Of a stretch of DNA of 64,000 bases, positions 23,067-35,977 are shown in pieces. Position numbers and translations under genes: made by a program. This stretch comes from Acanthochlamys bracteata (lineage: Eukaryota; Streptophyta; Magnoliopsida; Pandanales; Velloziaceae). The DNA lies in assembly GCA_019914995.1 (NCBI GenBank), contig CM034133.1, positions 3,348,001-3,412,000 of the forward strand, read 5' to 3'. Position 1 is the stretch's first letter; each line of letters opens with the position of its first letter. The notes beneath the pieces were generated by a model, which was not told the DNA's origin, made no database searches, and saw nothing but the letters and a program-made list of their open reading frames with translations.

Positions 23067-23790
23067 AACGGTGTTAGAAATTCACGTACAGAATATAAAT
23101 ATTGGTGAAACACTAATTACACACACCTTAATGAACCTTTATTTATATCGGTTGAATTGGCCTACATTCTTTAACAAGTTAGATGGCTATTTATATGATT
23201 TTGGATACTTTTATCAAGAAATCTCATGAGCTTGACTTTTAGGATTGAGTTTTACGTTAGGCAATCTAACAACGTCAATCTATTGGAGTTAACAGATAAA
23301 TGGATAAGAACAACAATTATAAGATTGTTTCCTACTTTTCTCTTTTAGTATTAACTATCACAAGCAAAGCTAATGAACTATGGAGATTGCATAAATCAGA
23401 AGCGTAACGGCAATGAAAACGCCAACTATAGGGAAATTTCTCGACGAGAACGACTGGTTTTAGCTTATTCCTATTTCAAGAACACTTGCAACATTTCAGA
23501 AATTTCAGCAGAATACCAGTTCTGAAATAATCACCTAATCAGTTCTTGGACAATGATATACTGCTGAACATAATGACTAGGGAACAATTCCAAACAGCAA
23601 TGAAAATACCATGAAGGAAGATTGATAGTAGATATCTATGATGATGAAACTCAAACGAACACTTGAGATCCTTACAAAGTTGTACTCTCATCAGCAAATT
23701 CTACCCGAATTAATCCAACTATAACCATTTTTTTCTCAGTGAAACACAGAAATTAATTGAAATTTACCCGTTTTTTGTTTTTTGCGGAAT

Positions 23791-24702
23791 TCAATCGCTT
23801 CCTGTTGGAAACAGAGTAAGCTCTCTCCTTCCCCCTACCGCTGCTGCTGCTCCACCTCCTCGACCATTCATCATCTCCAATTCATCTATATATGAAGATG
23901 GCGGCACCGGTTGGACTACGCCTACTGCGGCTTGCCCCGCCATCCGGTGATGATGTTGCATCTGAGGAACACGAGAAAGAAAATTCCTTTGATCCATTAA
24001 TCCTCCGGTGGCGGCAGTCATCTGTCTTTGCTGTTGCAAGTACTGCTGTTGTTGTTGCTGCAGGGCTGCTACCATGTGCTGCTGCTGTTGTTGATGGTGC
24101 TGTAGAGGCACCTGCAAGAAGTGGTGTGGCACGGGCGCGCTAGCAAACAGCTGGTGCTCAGCAGCTTCCGCCGGCGACAACATCGGCACCACAGTAGACG
24201 ATGGTCCACCGGTTGCTGATGAGTTGTTGGCCGCAGCGAGACCCTGCATGCGCTTGAGATAAAGCCTGTACTTCTGGAGATGGCTAGCGACGTTCTCGCG
24301 TGTCAGTCCGTCAACGCTCATGAGCTGCATTATAGTCTTAGGCACTGCGTTCTTTATCCCCAGATGAGCTACTGCATCTACAAACCGTTTATGGAGCTGC
24401 GGAGTCCACACAAGCCTCGGTCTCTTTAGAGTTCTAGCTGGTTCATCTCCTCCTCCTCCGCCGCCGCCATTACCGTTACCTTCTCCTTCTTGCTGCTCTT
24501 GTATTGGTGGAGGGCGTTGAATATTCGGCTGCCGAGCGGAAGAAGAAGAAGGTGGTTGTGGTGGTGTGGTGTTGCGAATGTCAAAAGCAAGAGCGAGGTC
24601 TGTAGTGATGAGCGGTTGTGAGAGAGGTATCAACTCTTCCGGCCGAGGTAGTTGTTCTTCCCACCGTGAAAGCCACTTCACTTCCTCTTCAACTTCCCTC
24701 AT
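23791..24702 (-). CDS. GARP (Myb-like) transcription factor, MYBC1/LUX clade
   Basis: Nuclear DNA-binding regulator encoded by one exon, 303 aa. The N-terminus [20 protein letters not shown] (14-33) with DLALAFDI is the conserved opening of the MYBC1/LUX/BOA group. A Ser/Pro region and a Gly run (about 76-85) precede the GARP DNA-binding domain (about 93-152): [49 protein letters not shown]. The SHLQKY signature is at 140-145. The C-terminal half is rich in His and Gln, with two long Gln tracts (about 200-230), and ends [10 protein letters not shown], similar to the KLFPAGN end recalled for Arabidopsis MYBC1. I favour MYBC1 over LUX because of the short length and this end; the exact orthologue is not certain. 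The ATG is the first in frame after a 5' stop. Confidence 0.93.
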   Translation of the reverse strand: MREVEEEVKWLSRWEEQLPRPEELIPLSQPLITTDLALAFDIRNTTPPQPPSSSSARQPNIQRPPPIQEQQEGEGNGNGGGGGGGDEPARTLKRPRLVWTPQLHKRFVDAVAHLGIKNAVPKTIMQLMSVDGLTRENVASHLQKYRLYLKRMQGLAAANNSSATGGPSSTVVPMLSPAEAAEHQLFASAPVPHHFLQVPLQHHQQQQQHMVAALQQQQQQYLQQQRQMTAATGGLMDQRNFLSRVPQMQHHHRMAGQAAVGVVQPVPPSSYIDELEMMNGRGGGAAAAVGGRRELTLFPTGSD

Positions 24703-25460
24703 CTCTAATAACCTTCTTCAGTTTTTTTTCCTTCAACTAGATATGGGGAGCTTCGAGGTAGATCTCTTTATTCTCTTTCTTCCTCTTATAAGTTATAATT
24801 TCTCTTCCAACCAAAGAAACGAACAGACAAGAAAAACAGTGTTCTTGTTCCTCTTTGCTATGCTCCACCACAGCAGTTCTTTGGATGGATTCTATTGTAA
24901 AGTTTTTAAATAACCAAAAAATAATTGTATTTACATAGAGAGTCATTGGATGTTTCCATTTTCATTCCTTTGGCAGGTTCTAAGTTTTCTTCATTTGTGT
25001 TCTGATCTGAACTAGCTATTAATATTCCCGTTTTTGGGGGCGCTGGGGACACCACACTGGATTCTTGGCTGGATCAATACACTATTACTAGTGGTGGTGG
25101 TTGTTTTTAATATTGCTGTTAAGTTTGTTTTTAATGAAACTAGAAACTATTTTGTAATTAATTACTAATATAGAATTCGAGATCTGGATTCTAATTGGAT
25201 TTCAGAATAGAAAAACCTAAAGCGATTGTGATCGTTGTGCTGTTGTTACTTGTTAGGCTTAGATACACTAGTTGACTTTAATGAAACAAAAGAAATTTTA
25301 CATTAAATATTACATGAGTGGCATAAATGTAGATATAAAAAAGTAATAAGGGTAGAAAAAGGAAAACTGCTAGGTAGACAGCACATTCTTCCTCCCCGGG
25401 AATCTTTGAAGGGTCAGCGAGAATTGGCTGTGAGATCAAACCTAAAACACATCCTTCCGG

Positions 25461-25515
25461 TTCTCGGAAGCGGCTGCTCCGAGAAAAACTTGACTAACAG
25501 AAAAGACCGTTAGTC
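25461..25515. repeat. Two adjacent perfect short hairpins
   Basis: The first has the stem TTCTCGGA (25461-25468) and TCCGAGAA (25478-25485) with a 9-nt loop. The second has GACTAAC (25492-25498) and GTTAGTC (25509-25515) with a 10-nt loop. Both lie in a GC-richer island (25385-25490), about 760-810 bp upstream of the MYBC1-like start codon. Function unknown. Confidence 0.6.
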
Positions 25516-26734
25516 TTATTAAGTGGGATTGCTTTATTTAAAATTTTCAACCTCGTTTTAAAATTTTAACCAAAATTTTTTATAGTATTTGTAAAGTTTT
25601 TTTCAAATTAAAAAATAGAAAAAGTTGTTTTAAATTTTTTTTAAAATTTACTTTTTTATTCATTCTTTGTAACCAAGCAGGTGAATTATTAAAGCTGGCA
25701 CCATATACTTGACAGGATTAACCACATTTTTCATATTTCAGAAAGTAAATTTAGTAAAATAAATTTTGCAGAAATATAATTAGACATGAAAATTAAAATA
25801 CGTAAATAAAATTAGAATATAGTTTTCATAGAAATAAAATTTAATACGTAAATAAAAATAAATATGCAGTGATAATTAATATATATTAAGTCATTTGAAT
25901 TCAAAGTTTAAAATAAGAAGTAGAATTATAAGAAATTTGCTCTAAACCCAACGGCAGAATTGCAGCACATAGAAAACTTGTGACATTAAATCTACACTTG
26001 GAAGCATATAGGAAAGAACCAAACGGTGCAAAACACGTGTGCTTTTGGTTAAGAATATATACCCTTCTTAAAGACGATATCAAGCAGATATATTTATAGA
26101 ATATATTTCATGATAAATGTAGCTTTCCCCTACCTAACGAGAAATCACCTGAAAACAGCTACCAAAACAAAATTCACATACAATCTTGATATCCTTAAAC
26201 AGCTCTGGACTCCTTTTGTATCTCATGTTTCGACAAAAATAGTTACAGTAGAACTAAATCGACAGATTTCTTCATCCAGAAGATTTCTTGTTGAGATATT
26301 TCTCTGCGGAATAATCTAAATCCATCTCGGAGATAAACAATCGAATGCACAAAAATTTATGGTTTCCGCTGATTCGTAATTCGATCCCGTAACACTTGAA
26401 AATTCCAATATGAGAATTCAACAAGAAGCAGTAGTAGACCTGAAAGATAGGGCGTGCATAATACGACAAGTAAACAAATAGATGAGAGCGACCATGTTAA
26501 ATCTTTGTGAGCGTCTTTTTCATTGGACATATAGCAGTTCTATATAATTGGTTCACAGAAGAATCAACTGCTATAAGTTGAGGTCATGGTTTTCATAACT
26601 GATAATGCATGGTGACAACATGCTTGATTTGATCTGCAGAACTGCTGCCAATCAAAGTGGGTTTCCTTTTGTTATCCAGCTATCTGAGAACAAGTATGTC
26701 CACGTTTGAGTAGCTAAATAAAGACAACATTTCA

Positions 26735-26937
26735 AAGTAATTTTTTTTAAAATAAAAATATTTTTATTATATTAAAAATTAAATTAATTTTTTAATTTAA
26801 ATTTTTTAAAATTATTTAATAATAAAATATTATTATATATTTTATTTTTTAAATTTTAAATAAATTTTATATAATGTTAAAAAATATAACATAAAAAATA
26901 TTTTTCAAAATGTAGGAAAAGTAATCCAAACGCTCTC
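26735..26937. mobile_element. AT-rich MITE-like segment
   Basis: It has family body features of the GGGGCGTTTGG group and a right edge AGTAATCCAAACGCTC. The left end has decayed. Confidence 0.4.
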
Positions 26938-27229
26938 TGAGTGGACTCATTGCTGTATTTACATTTTTTTTTTTTTTAAACTGATGTGGACAGAATCTGA
27001 TAGAGATGAGATTGGCACTGTCTAGACAAAAATTATCAAGAGACTGCTGCACATATTATAAAATATTTACAGTGCTTATAATGTTATCTTTTATTTTTAA
27101 AAATTCCATACTTTTGAAAATTTATTAAAACTTTAAAACTTTAAATAAATTATATACTATTATTTTTAAATAAAAATAAATACAATATCTATATTATTTT
27201 ATTATAAACAATTATAGACATTCTTTAAG

Positions 27230-27489
27230 AGTCCGTTTTGGTACAGTTTATGATAAATTATTTATCAATTTTTTTTCATTTTATGTTTATCAATATATAT
27301 TTTATAAATATATAAAAAATTTATTTAAAAATTTAAAAAATATAGAAAAATTTTATAAAATATGATCTTTTTATTACATATTTTTATTATTTTTATAAAA
27401 ATAAAAAAAATAAAACTTATTTTAAAAAAAAAAAAAATTTTTTTTATTTAAAAAAAACTTTATTTTATAAATACTACTTAAACGCTCAC
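27230..27489. mobile_element. AT-rich MITE, GGGGCGTTTGG family
   Basis: The left end GAGTCCGTTTTGGTACAG and the right end CTACTTAAACGCTCAC enclose about 260 bp of the family AT-rich body. Confidence 0.55.
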
Positions 27490-28076
27490 TAAATTACCAG
27501 TAGCCACTTCTCTCTCGGTAACGTTAATATCCTACAGCACAGAGTTTACGGTGGACATATGCCAAAAAAAAATAAAATTAATTGAGCACTCACAGAGTAC
27601 CTGATTCTCTCCTACCAAGATAAGTGTGTTTTCTAATTTAAATATTTATATAAAATATAAAATAATAAATTTAAATGAAAAGAAATAAAAAAGCAAAGCT
27701 AAATCAAGCTCCAAAATAGTGGAAGAAAGGCTAAATTTCTGACACCATACCTTGACATGTGTTGGGGTAAGTACATGCTAAACTTTCAGCTAGATGATCA
27801 TCAAGTATGGATTAAATTGGCGTATTTTTATATGTTTTGTCTCAAATAGTTAACTTGGAGCACTTGTATGAATTCGAGCTATTATCGTTACTCACAGAAT
27901 TTCCCCCATCCCCGCACCCCACCCAAATGAGCAAGCGCTCTTGTAACTTTTTGCACAGAAACAACTTAAAAGGAAAAAACATGTTTAAGGGACCATGTAT
28001 TTAGAAAGTGGCATCTCTATGATGTTTATTTTGTTATATAGATCTCATAGCAAATAATTCGTCAAGGATTGTAGGG

Positions 28077-28560
28077 TTAAGTCCATTAAGGCAATGTTAA
28101 ATTTGATCTAATTCAACACGAGTTACTAGCCACATTAATTTGACTAATTTATTTTTTTAATCGAACACCACACTAGCTCTTTCACTAATAATTATGATCT
28201 AGTTCTATTTGGATGCCAATAGTTTAGTGATAAAACGAGTAGCTTCATCCTACCAGACTTTGATGTTATATTAAAATCAAATTTACATACTAAATAATTG
28301 GACAATCATTTGAGATTAGCATTTTTCATATATAAAAATATGCTTTTTCTAATATTAAGTTAATGCTAGATTATTAAAAAGTATTTGTTGTTAAGTCATT
28401 ACGGTAACATTTAATTTGCCTCAACTTAAAATAAGTTGCTAGTTTATCTATCAAATTAACTAGTCATTACGCTAACACTCTTTCGTTATTTATCCGAGCC
28501 AAATTTAACTTGAAAGCCTAATATATTTTTATAGACATCATAAGGCCATTGCATATTAGA
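28077..28560. repeat. Diverged direct duplication, period about 315 bp
   Basis: GTTAAGTCCATTAAGGCAAT (from 28077) and GTTAAGTCATTACGGTAACA (from 28391) open two alignable stretches of at least 120 bp. The shared landmarks are GTTACTAGCC versus GTTGCTAGTT and AATTTGACTAATTT versus AAATTAACTAGTC. Probably remnants of one repeat family. Confidence 0.45.
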
Positions 28561-29966
28561 AAATGTTATTGTCTTCGGTCCTCATTAATAAGATTATGCA
28601 ATTAGTAGAGACTAGGCGTGCCTCATGGTCTAGATAATTCTATTGTTTGTAATATGATTATCCAAAAAAGAAGATCATAGTACGCGACCGTTGATTATGA
28701 TAAAATTGTTTTTTTTTCCTCATTTGTAGTTTGCTAGGAGATTGGAATCCATTGATCTGGGCTGGATTTAGTGTTATGCATTAGTTGACATGAATTTGTT
28801 AACTTCTGTTGGTTTTGATGAGTCTGCTATGTTACTAAACTTGCATGCTAATCTTCTTTTCAGTATGACGGCGGACCTTAGTTTTATGGTTTGCTAACCT
28901 TTCTGTCCCTAGAATCAATATAATAAATCTAATCAGAGAGTTTGCACATGTCAGTAATTTAAGAGTCCTTGTTGTTTGTTGATAGTAGTTTCCCGTAGTA
29001 GTTGCACTATGACTTGGCCAATCTTAGTATAAAAGAATACATCTCTAACAATGTGGAAAAGGATAAACAAACTCGACTACCTTTATACTGATGGACATGA
29101 TTTTTTATCTGTAAATTACTCTTTAGTGCCAATTCTAGTGACAAGACATTGGCTTTCGTGAGTTAGGCTGTTTTAGTGTTTCTATAGCAGTTGAATCTTG
29201 ATGGTAGATTGCTCTGGCAGGTGCCACTAGTTTAGGTAGTGTGTGGAAGTTAGCATAGTTTGTAGTGAGCTTCTTGATGTCTTCATGATTATATGGAGTT
29301 TCTATAGGCATGTTATCATTTGCATATGGTGCGCCCATGTACATGTACTTTAAAATGGCATGAGTAGACCCATAAACTTGTTTGTAAGATTGCCATCGTC
29401 TTCCGCCTACTTTATTGATTCTGTATCTGTTTCTATTTTCTTCTTTCCACTGCTTTTGTCATGTGCTGAGCAGTAGTGAGCCTTTCCTTGTGAAGTTACC
29501 AAAGCACCGAAGTTATGGGGGTCGAAAGTGGGAAAAGGGGACTACGTTAGCATAGTAATAGAAGCTTTGTGGAGTCATCTACATAATTTAAATGTCTAGA
29601 AGTTTCTATTTATAACAAAATTTTGCTCCCTGTAGGAATAGTAAAGGCTCGCTTTCAGCAGTGACTTGAGAGGTAAGCTATTGTTCAATTTCTCTGATAG
29701 TTATCTTGTTGAAACCAATGACAGTGATTCCTAGTATTTCACTTGATCTTGACACCAGCCTTGGCTGTAGGCATGTTTTTGGTACGTACCATAATTGACT
29801 TTTACAGCGGTAAAATCGTTGTCATTAGTCATCACAGAGATATACAATCAGGGTTGTTACTAGTTGGGTTTCAAGGCCTAGCCGTCGATGACATGCTAGT
29901 TTTGGAATATTAACTATGACATTGTATTATGTCATGAAAGCTTAAACACATCTAAAGGATCTTGCA

Positions 29967-31055
29967 ATGCTGTCTCCCTTTTTGTGTAGTACATGTGTAA
30001 GTTCTTATTTTGAGTTTAAATATTCTCTGTTCTTTCCAGGACCAATTTTGAGCTCAGGGATGTGCACTGAAGTTTTCCAGTTCGATATATCACCAACCTC
30101 AGCAAGTCCAAGTGGCATCATTCCTGGTCACTCCATTAGCAATTCTACTACAGTTAACACACAGGTAGCAACCTTCCTCGTCGATTGAAGAAAAAGAACA
30201 GAAGAATTTAATATTCCCAACCAAGTACACTATCTCAATCTACTCTGAATGACACAGAGCATTTCAGCAACTCTTCTGAGAGTAGCAAGATCCGTGAAGA
30301 CAACCCCACATCCTCGATGGTTGTCTCCATATTGGCTGATCCTCGAGAAGCTGGGGATGGTGATAATGATGGGGTGATGGCCTCTCAAAGATCTCTCTCC
30401 TGCATCTTTGTTGTAGTTCTTCTTGACAGCGTCAAGTATATCACTTACTCTTTGTGGCCTGCCTATGAAAAGCCAGAGCCTTCATCTAGTGAACTAATTA
30501 TATACTTTGTAAACTAACTTTCTGTAGTAGAAGAGAATTACCTTATATGAGTATTTTTGCTGTAAATTTCTTTCCCCTTTCTTTGGGGCGTTTGCTTTCA
30601 GCAGCAATGTTTTCTAACCATTAATGGTTCTCTGAAGCAAACACATGAGGATATGCATGACCAAAAGTTGCTTGTTGCGCGTTAAAAATATTACGCAGTT
30701 ACTTGAAATGCTTCCAACAATTGGAGCTTTCCAGGAACTTGCATTTCCTTTGTGGTCTCAATTGCTCATTAGAACCCAGGTACAGGTTTCAACTCTGATA
30801 TCTGTCATTAAGAAAAGTTCTTCAGGCTTCAACTTTGCAGAAGCCAAACACAATACCTCCTTACATGCCCCGTCCTTCTTTTTATCTGTTTCTCATTTTT
30901 CCGAAAGAGGAACCCCACCAAACGAGTCTTCCATTCCCAAACTCACGTACAAGCATGAAACACAACTCTGTTGCATCTCTTGGTCACTCACCCACACCTT
31001 AGATGTCTATTTCATTCACCGTACTGTAACCAGCATTGCACATGGCTATGACTAA
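29967..31055 (+). pseudogene. Coding relic of unrecognised plant protein
   Basis: Plus-strand protein-like pieces lie close together in different frames: FQFDISPTSASPSGIIPGHS with ISNSTTVNTQ (30080-30160), then [20 protein letters not shown] (about 30258-30320) running on to [16 protein letters not shown] and [19 protein letters not shown] (to about 30460), and QLLEMLPTIGAFQELAFP (about 30695-30750). A stop and frame changes separate them. The text looks like the eroded end of a conserved protein, but I cannot name the family. Alternatively these are exons of a gene with unusual introns, though no clean splice set was found. Confidence 0.4.
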
Positions 31056-31059
31056 TGAC

Positions 31060-32645
31060 CTAGATCACATGCTCTAGTCTGGTTTGTTTTGTCCAATATG
31101 GTCCAAACCACACTCCATATGAAGGCACCCACTACAGGCTATAGGTATCTGGTCCTTGGAACATTGATATAAATTGAACAGAAAAAAAGCATGATTCAAA
31201 GTTTTGGAAGTCTTATAAGATGTTGCCGTAACATTAGAATCTTTCCAACGTTCATCCATCCATAGCTACAAAACAGTAGGACACGCACCATCCTACAGCT
31301 AGACGCAACGAGAGAATGCAACCATGTGGAAAGGGTTTGTACCACCACCGTGTATATATAGCAAATATTTTTTTCTCTTCCATTCATTTCAATTCGAGGC
31401 AAACCACAATGAATAGGCACTTTTTTTCAGGACATCATTGGTTGTTCACTGTGTTTGATGTACACGATGGCGATCTAAAGCTGAAACCCTTTCTAGATCA
31501 TGCTATTTCCTAAGGACAAAAGTGGAGTTGCAAAGTTGCTTTTAGCTTTTCCTATGTTAAGAAAAATTTGTTACTTCAGAATAACTTGCTCTAATACTTG
31601 AATCATTGGTGAAAAGAAAATCTTCTTTCACTTCTCTTGCTCAGACTCTAACCAGAAACACTAACAATGACCTATCTTCTTGTTCATCTTCTCAAGTGCA
31701 GTCTTTGATTAATTGTTCTTGTGCGTGCATGTACGGAGAAAAGCCATGAAAGAAAAAATGAAATCTCAATTAATTTTCGCCTTTTCTGTCCGTCCATCCA
31801 CGGCGGTATCTGGAGCTCGAAAGATTTGTTTTATCTTTTTTGCTTTTTGTTGGTAGGGAAGATTGCAATCCTATCTTGTCAATCAACAGTTGTTATCCAT
31901 GTTCCAAACAAAAAATAATTTAACTTTCTTGCGCTTGCAAATATAATATAACATTTCTCTCCATGCCTTCCAAAATGAGAGAATCAATTGGCCTAAACAG
32001 GTACAATCTTTTAGAGTAGCACTACCTTGAATCAAAACAAAAGTTGCCGAAATCAATAATCCACTTTCACATATAGATTATTCCTCATAGAAAGATCAAA
32101 ATGTAATTGTATAATTATTGATACCACTGTTAGATAGGGATCTTATATCAAAATAAATTGTCAATTATTTATGGGTTAGCATCTTTCACATAAAAATAAA
32201 TGTCTTTTTTAAGTATTCAATAAATGTGAAACTACTAAGGATTTCTCTACTAAGTTGGACCTAATCTAACCAAATAATTGTTTCCATAGCAACACACCGA
32301 ATTTTTATACCATTTGTTAGAAATATAGCAGTGTGATCCACGAGTTTCCAATTTTATCCTACAGATGAAATTACAAAGTCATCTTGGTAAATTTCTGAAA
32401 TTAACTTGTAACAGAACAGGGCAGAAGACAAAGTCTTAGTTGCCTGTGGACCATTACACTGAAACAATGAAGGCTAAATTATTAATGACCTCATGGACAT
32501 GCAAACAAAGGTTTATAAATACAAACATATGTACCATAACTAAGGTACCCACAAATTCACATGCAAAGGTAGAGCCTACAAGGCCTTGTCATTCACTTGC
32601 ACGCACTGCCAGTGTTCATCCACTGCATTCTAAAGAAAGACCAAA
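31060..32645. other. Intergenic / upstream region of the NPF-like locus
   Basis: No gene recognised. The short open frames at 31074-31420 (minus) and 31721-31918 (plus) have no family motifs. Confidence 0.5.
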
Positions 32646-32649
32646 AGTC

Positions 32650-35588
32650 ATGGCTGAGCTTGAGCAACAAGAACAGAATGTGAAGATGAAGAAGAAGAAG
32701 CAGGGAGGTTTCAGAACTATTCCCTTCATACTAGGTGAGGCCATTTTATACATGCACTATCTATGCTAGCTTCTTCATGTTCTTCTTGAGGATTTCTTTC
32801 TGTTTCTTTGTTTTTGGTAGAAAACTGAGAATGAGTTGCTTGAGGAACCAGCTAAAAGAAAATGCATGTTTGTTATCTTAAAGCTTATAACTTCATTAGC
32901 TTCAGCTTTAATACATAAGGAAGTTCTTAAGCTTTTTTCTCCTAGAAGAACTTGCTTCATGATCATAAAAAATCATGAACTTTGCCTACAAAATGCAACA
33001 GAATCAACACGTCCTCTCTGTAGATGATCAAACTTTTCCTACAAAAAAGAAAAGAAGAAGAAGAAAAGAAAAGAACCAATCCAAAACAAAGCAATTGAAT
33101 TGTCATCATAGACGTCCGCATTCGGCTAAGCAAACAGAGAGCAAGCTCTTCGTAACTTCTTTCCCATTAATGCAACAACAGAACAACAATAGCTTACCTC
33201 AAAACAACCACAAAGAAAACAAGTAAAAGAACAGGTGTGCAACTCAGAATCCACTCTTATCCATGCCCATGTCTATCCATATATTTGCCGTCAATCTTCA
33301 AGTTCATACTGTATTTAGTGGATATGGCAATTCAGACTGTTCACATAGTTGATTATTTCTTCTAACAATTTGGATTCATGAATACATTTGCAGCAAATGA
33401 AATCTGTGACAGGTTTGCTGCAATTGGTTTCAATGCAAACATTATAACTTACCTCACACAGCAGCTGCACATGCCCATGGTTCAGGCATCCAACACCCTC
33501 ACAAACTTTGGTGGAACGGTGAGCTTAACGCCTATTGTCGGCGCTCTGGTAGCCGCCTTTGCCGGCCGGTTCTGGACAATTCACTGTTGGCTCCATCATC
33601 TACCTACTAGTAATAATCTCTTCACTACATACTCTAAAGTAGTTGTGACATAATCAAGCTATTCATTATTATACAGACAAACGTTAACTATTGTACTAAA
33701 CAAATTTAACAATCTCCAATTATTAATGGCTGTGGCCGATAGGTGATCTGAGAGTGCTTTTAAATTTTTATTTTAAATTTTTATTCATATTATTTAATAA
33801 ATATTTTATAATATTTTTACATAAAATTTTTAATAATTTAGAAATTAAAATATTTTTTTTTGAGATAAAACAAAAACTTATTTTAAAAAAATTTAAAATA
33901 TATTTCGTTCAATAAAAATAGCTCGGTTTCATGATCAGACAAATTTGTTATTTCATTTGTATTTATAATCAATGAATGTGATTAACTAACGTGAACAATG
34001 TTGCAGGGCATGATCAGCCTAACAGTGTCAGCCACCTTGCCGGCTCTCCGGCCACCTCCGTGCAGCAGCACGGGATAAAACAAACACTGCTCTCCCGCAT
34101 CTCCACGGCAACTCTTCGTCCTCTACGCTTCCTTCCTCTTCACGGCGATTGGTTCCGGCGGAATCCGACCATGCGTTGTCGCGTTCGGCGCCGACCAGTT
34201 CGACTTCCACCCATAGCTAAACCCTAATAAAAAATCTCCTAGTCGTCGAGCTTCTTCAACCTCTACTTCTTCAGTATGGGATTAACAGCACTGCTTGCGC
34301 TCACCGTCGTTGTCTACGTTCAAGACAATGTAGGCTGGGGTTGGGGTTTAGGAGTTCCGACAATAGCCATGTTCGTTTCTTTGATTGCTTTCGTGATTGG
34401 TTATCGACTCTATGTTAAAATGAAACCAGGCGGCAGCCCGTTGACGAGGCTAACGCAGGTTGTTGTTGCGGCAGTGAAGAAGAGAAAAGCGGTGATGCCG
34501 GTAGACCCTGGGCTATTGTATCAAGACAAAGAGCTCGATGCAGTTATCTGCACCGCCGGCAAGCTTCTTCGCACTAACCAGCTCACGTAAGTAATTGACT
34601 AAATGTTTTTGTTAGCATCGAAAACTTTACGAAAGTATTTATGTATGCAATATGTTGAAGTTTTTTAGACCGGGATGCAATCGTGACTGACGGCGACATA
34701 ACGGAATTCGGGCAACCAAAGTTACGGAGACTAGCAACAGTCCACCGCATCGAAGAGCTCAAATCAATCCTCCGCATGATCCCGATTTGGGCCGTCGGTA
34801 TCATGATCATCGGCTCTGCGTCCCCCAATCACACCTTCGCCGTACAGCAGGCGCGTTCAATGGATCGACATCTTTCCAAACACGTCCAAATTCCTGCAGC
34901 TTCCTTGTCCATCTTCTCTGTCATCGCAATGCTTCTCAGCCTTGGCTTCTACGACCGTGTCTTCGTTCCTATTGCCCGTAGATTCACAAACAAGCCCTCA
35001 GGCATCACATACATGCAGCGTATGGGAATCGGCCTCGCAATCTCGGTACTCGCTAATGTTGCAGCAGCTTTAGTAAAAAAGAAACGTAAAACTGCAGCAG
35101 CAGAGCACGGTTTGCTGAACAGCCCGTCCACAACCGCACCCTTCAGCGTGTTCTGGCTCGTGCCGCAGTACGCTATACATGGATTAGCCGAAGCGTTCTC
35201 TTCAGTAGGACACATGGAGTTCATGAACGATCAGGCACCGGAGAGCATGCGGAGCATCGCAACGGCTCTGTTCTGGCTCGCCGGATCTATCGGAAACTAT
35301 TTGGGAACGTTGCTAGTTACCTTTGTTAGCAACTACACGAAGCATAAGGGTAACAGGCTTCAAGACAACATGAACAGAGGGAAGCTGGATTACTACTACT
35401 GGCTTGTGACTGTTTTCCAGGTTCTCAACTTTGTGTATTACGTTATATGTGCCAGATTCTACACTCCTAAGCTCTTGGAGATAACAAGACCTGATCAGAA
35501 CTCTCTCAAGATTGCCGACCAGGAAAACGGCGATCTGGAATTAGTTGTTGCAAAGGACAAATCTGAACTTGAAATTAACGAGCACTAA
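32650..35588 (+). pseudogene. NPF3-like (NRT1/PTR family) transporter, recently disabled
   Basis: The exon plan of a plant NPF3 gene is kept: 32650-32734, 33394-33609, 34007-34586 and 34662-35588, all with GT/AG sites. Exon 1 gives GGFRTIPFIL; exon 2 ANEICDRFAAIGFNANIITY and NTLTNFGGT; exon 3 GMISLTVSATLPALRPPPC, GSGGIRPCVVAFGADQFD and YFFSMGL; exon 4 FLDRDAIVTDGD, APESMRSIATALFWLAGSIG and a 309-codon open end. Lesions: one extra base near 33582 (FWTI then a frame change to TVGSIIYLL), one codon missing before FAGRFW, stop TAA at 34076-34078, stop TAG at 34214-34216, and one base missing near 34240. A working copy would be a 12-TM proton-coupled nitrate/nitrite or peptide carrier. Assembly errors could explain single lesions but hardly all of them. 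Confidence 0.8.
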
Positions 35589-35717
35589 TTGATTCAGGGA
35601 AAGTAGAACGAAGACAAAGCTCATTTGCTTAGTGAGCTTATAAGCAAATCTCAGTTTAGATGAAAAAGATCGTAGCAGTGAGAACTAAGGAAAATTTCTA
35701 CAGCACCAACCATGTTA

Positions 35718-35977
35718 GGGGGCGTTTGGAATTGCTTATGAAATGGAGCTTTTGTGAAATAAATGATATTTTTATCCTTTTTGAAAAACGAATTTTATTT
35801 TTTTTACTTCTAAAAAAATAATAAAAATATGTAATAAAAAGATCTCACTCAGTAAAATTTTTCTACACTTTCTAAATTTTTAAATAAATTTTTTATATGC
35901 TTATAAAATATGTATTGAAAAATGTGAAATGGAGAATTGAAAAGTAGGGTTGGAGATAAGCTGAACCAAACAGCCCC
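35718..35977. mobile_element. Tourist-like MITE, 260 bp, best copy of GGGGCGTTTGG family
   Basis: The left end GGGGGCGTTTGGAATTGCTT and the reverse complement of the right end, GGGGCTGTTTGGTTCAGCTT, are terminal inverted repeats. TTA flanks both sides (35715-35717 and 35978-35980). The element lies about 130 bp past the stop of the NPF3-like pseudogene. TTA duplication suggests PIF/Harbinger. Confidence 0.75.

Larger units (their letters stand above)
24950..29950. other. Intergenic, repeat-rich, no intact gene seen
   Basis: About 5 kb between the MYBC1-like gene and the relic near 30 kb. It contains MITE copies, a diverged duplication at 28.08-28.56 kb and two small hairpins near 25.5 kb, listed separately. 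Remaining short open frames show no family motifs. Some GT/AG-bounded stretches at 28.7-29.7 kb could belong to an unrecognised non-coding or eroded transcript. Confidence 0.45.

Noticed and set aside
23892-24143. Plus-strand open frame rich in Ala and Val
   Set aside because: Antisense of the Gln/His-rich end of the GARP gene; composition reflects the CAG/CAT codons of the opposite strand.
25385-25515. H/ACA snoRNA
   Set aside because: Two hairpins and an H-box-like AGAAAA were seen, but stems are too short and no ACA follows at the right distance.
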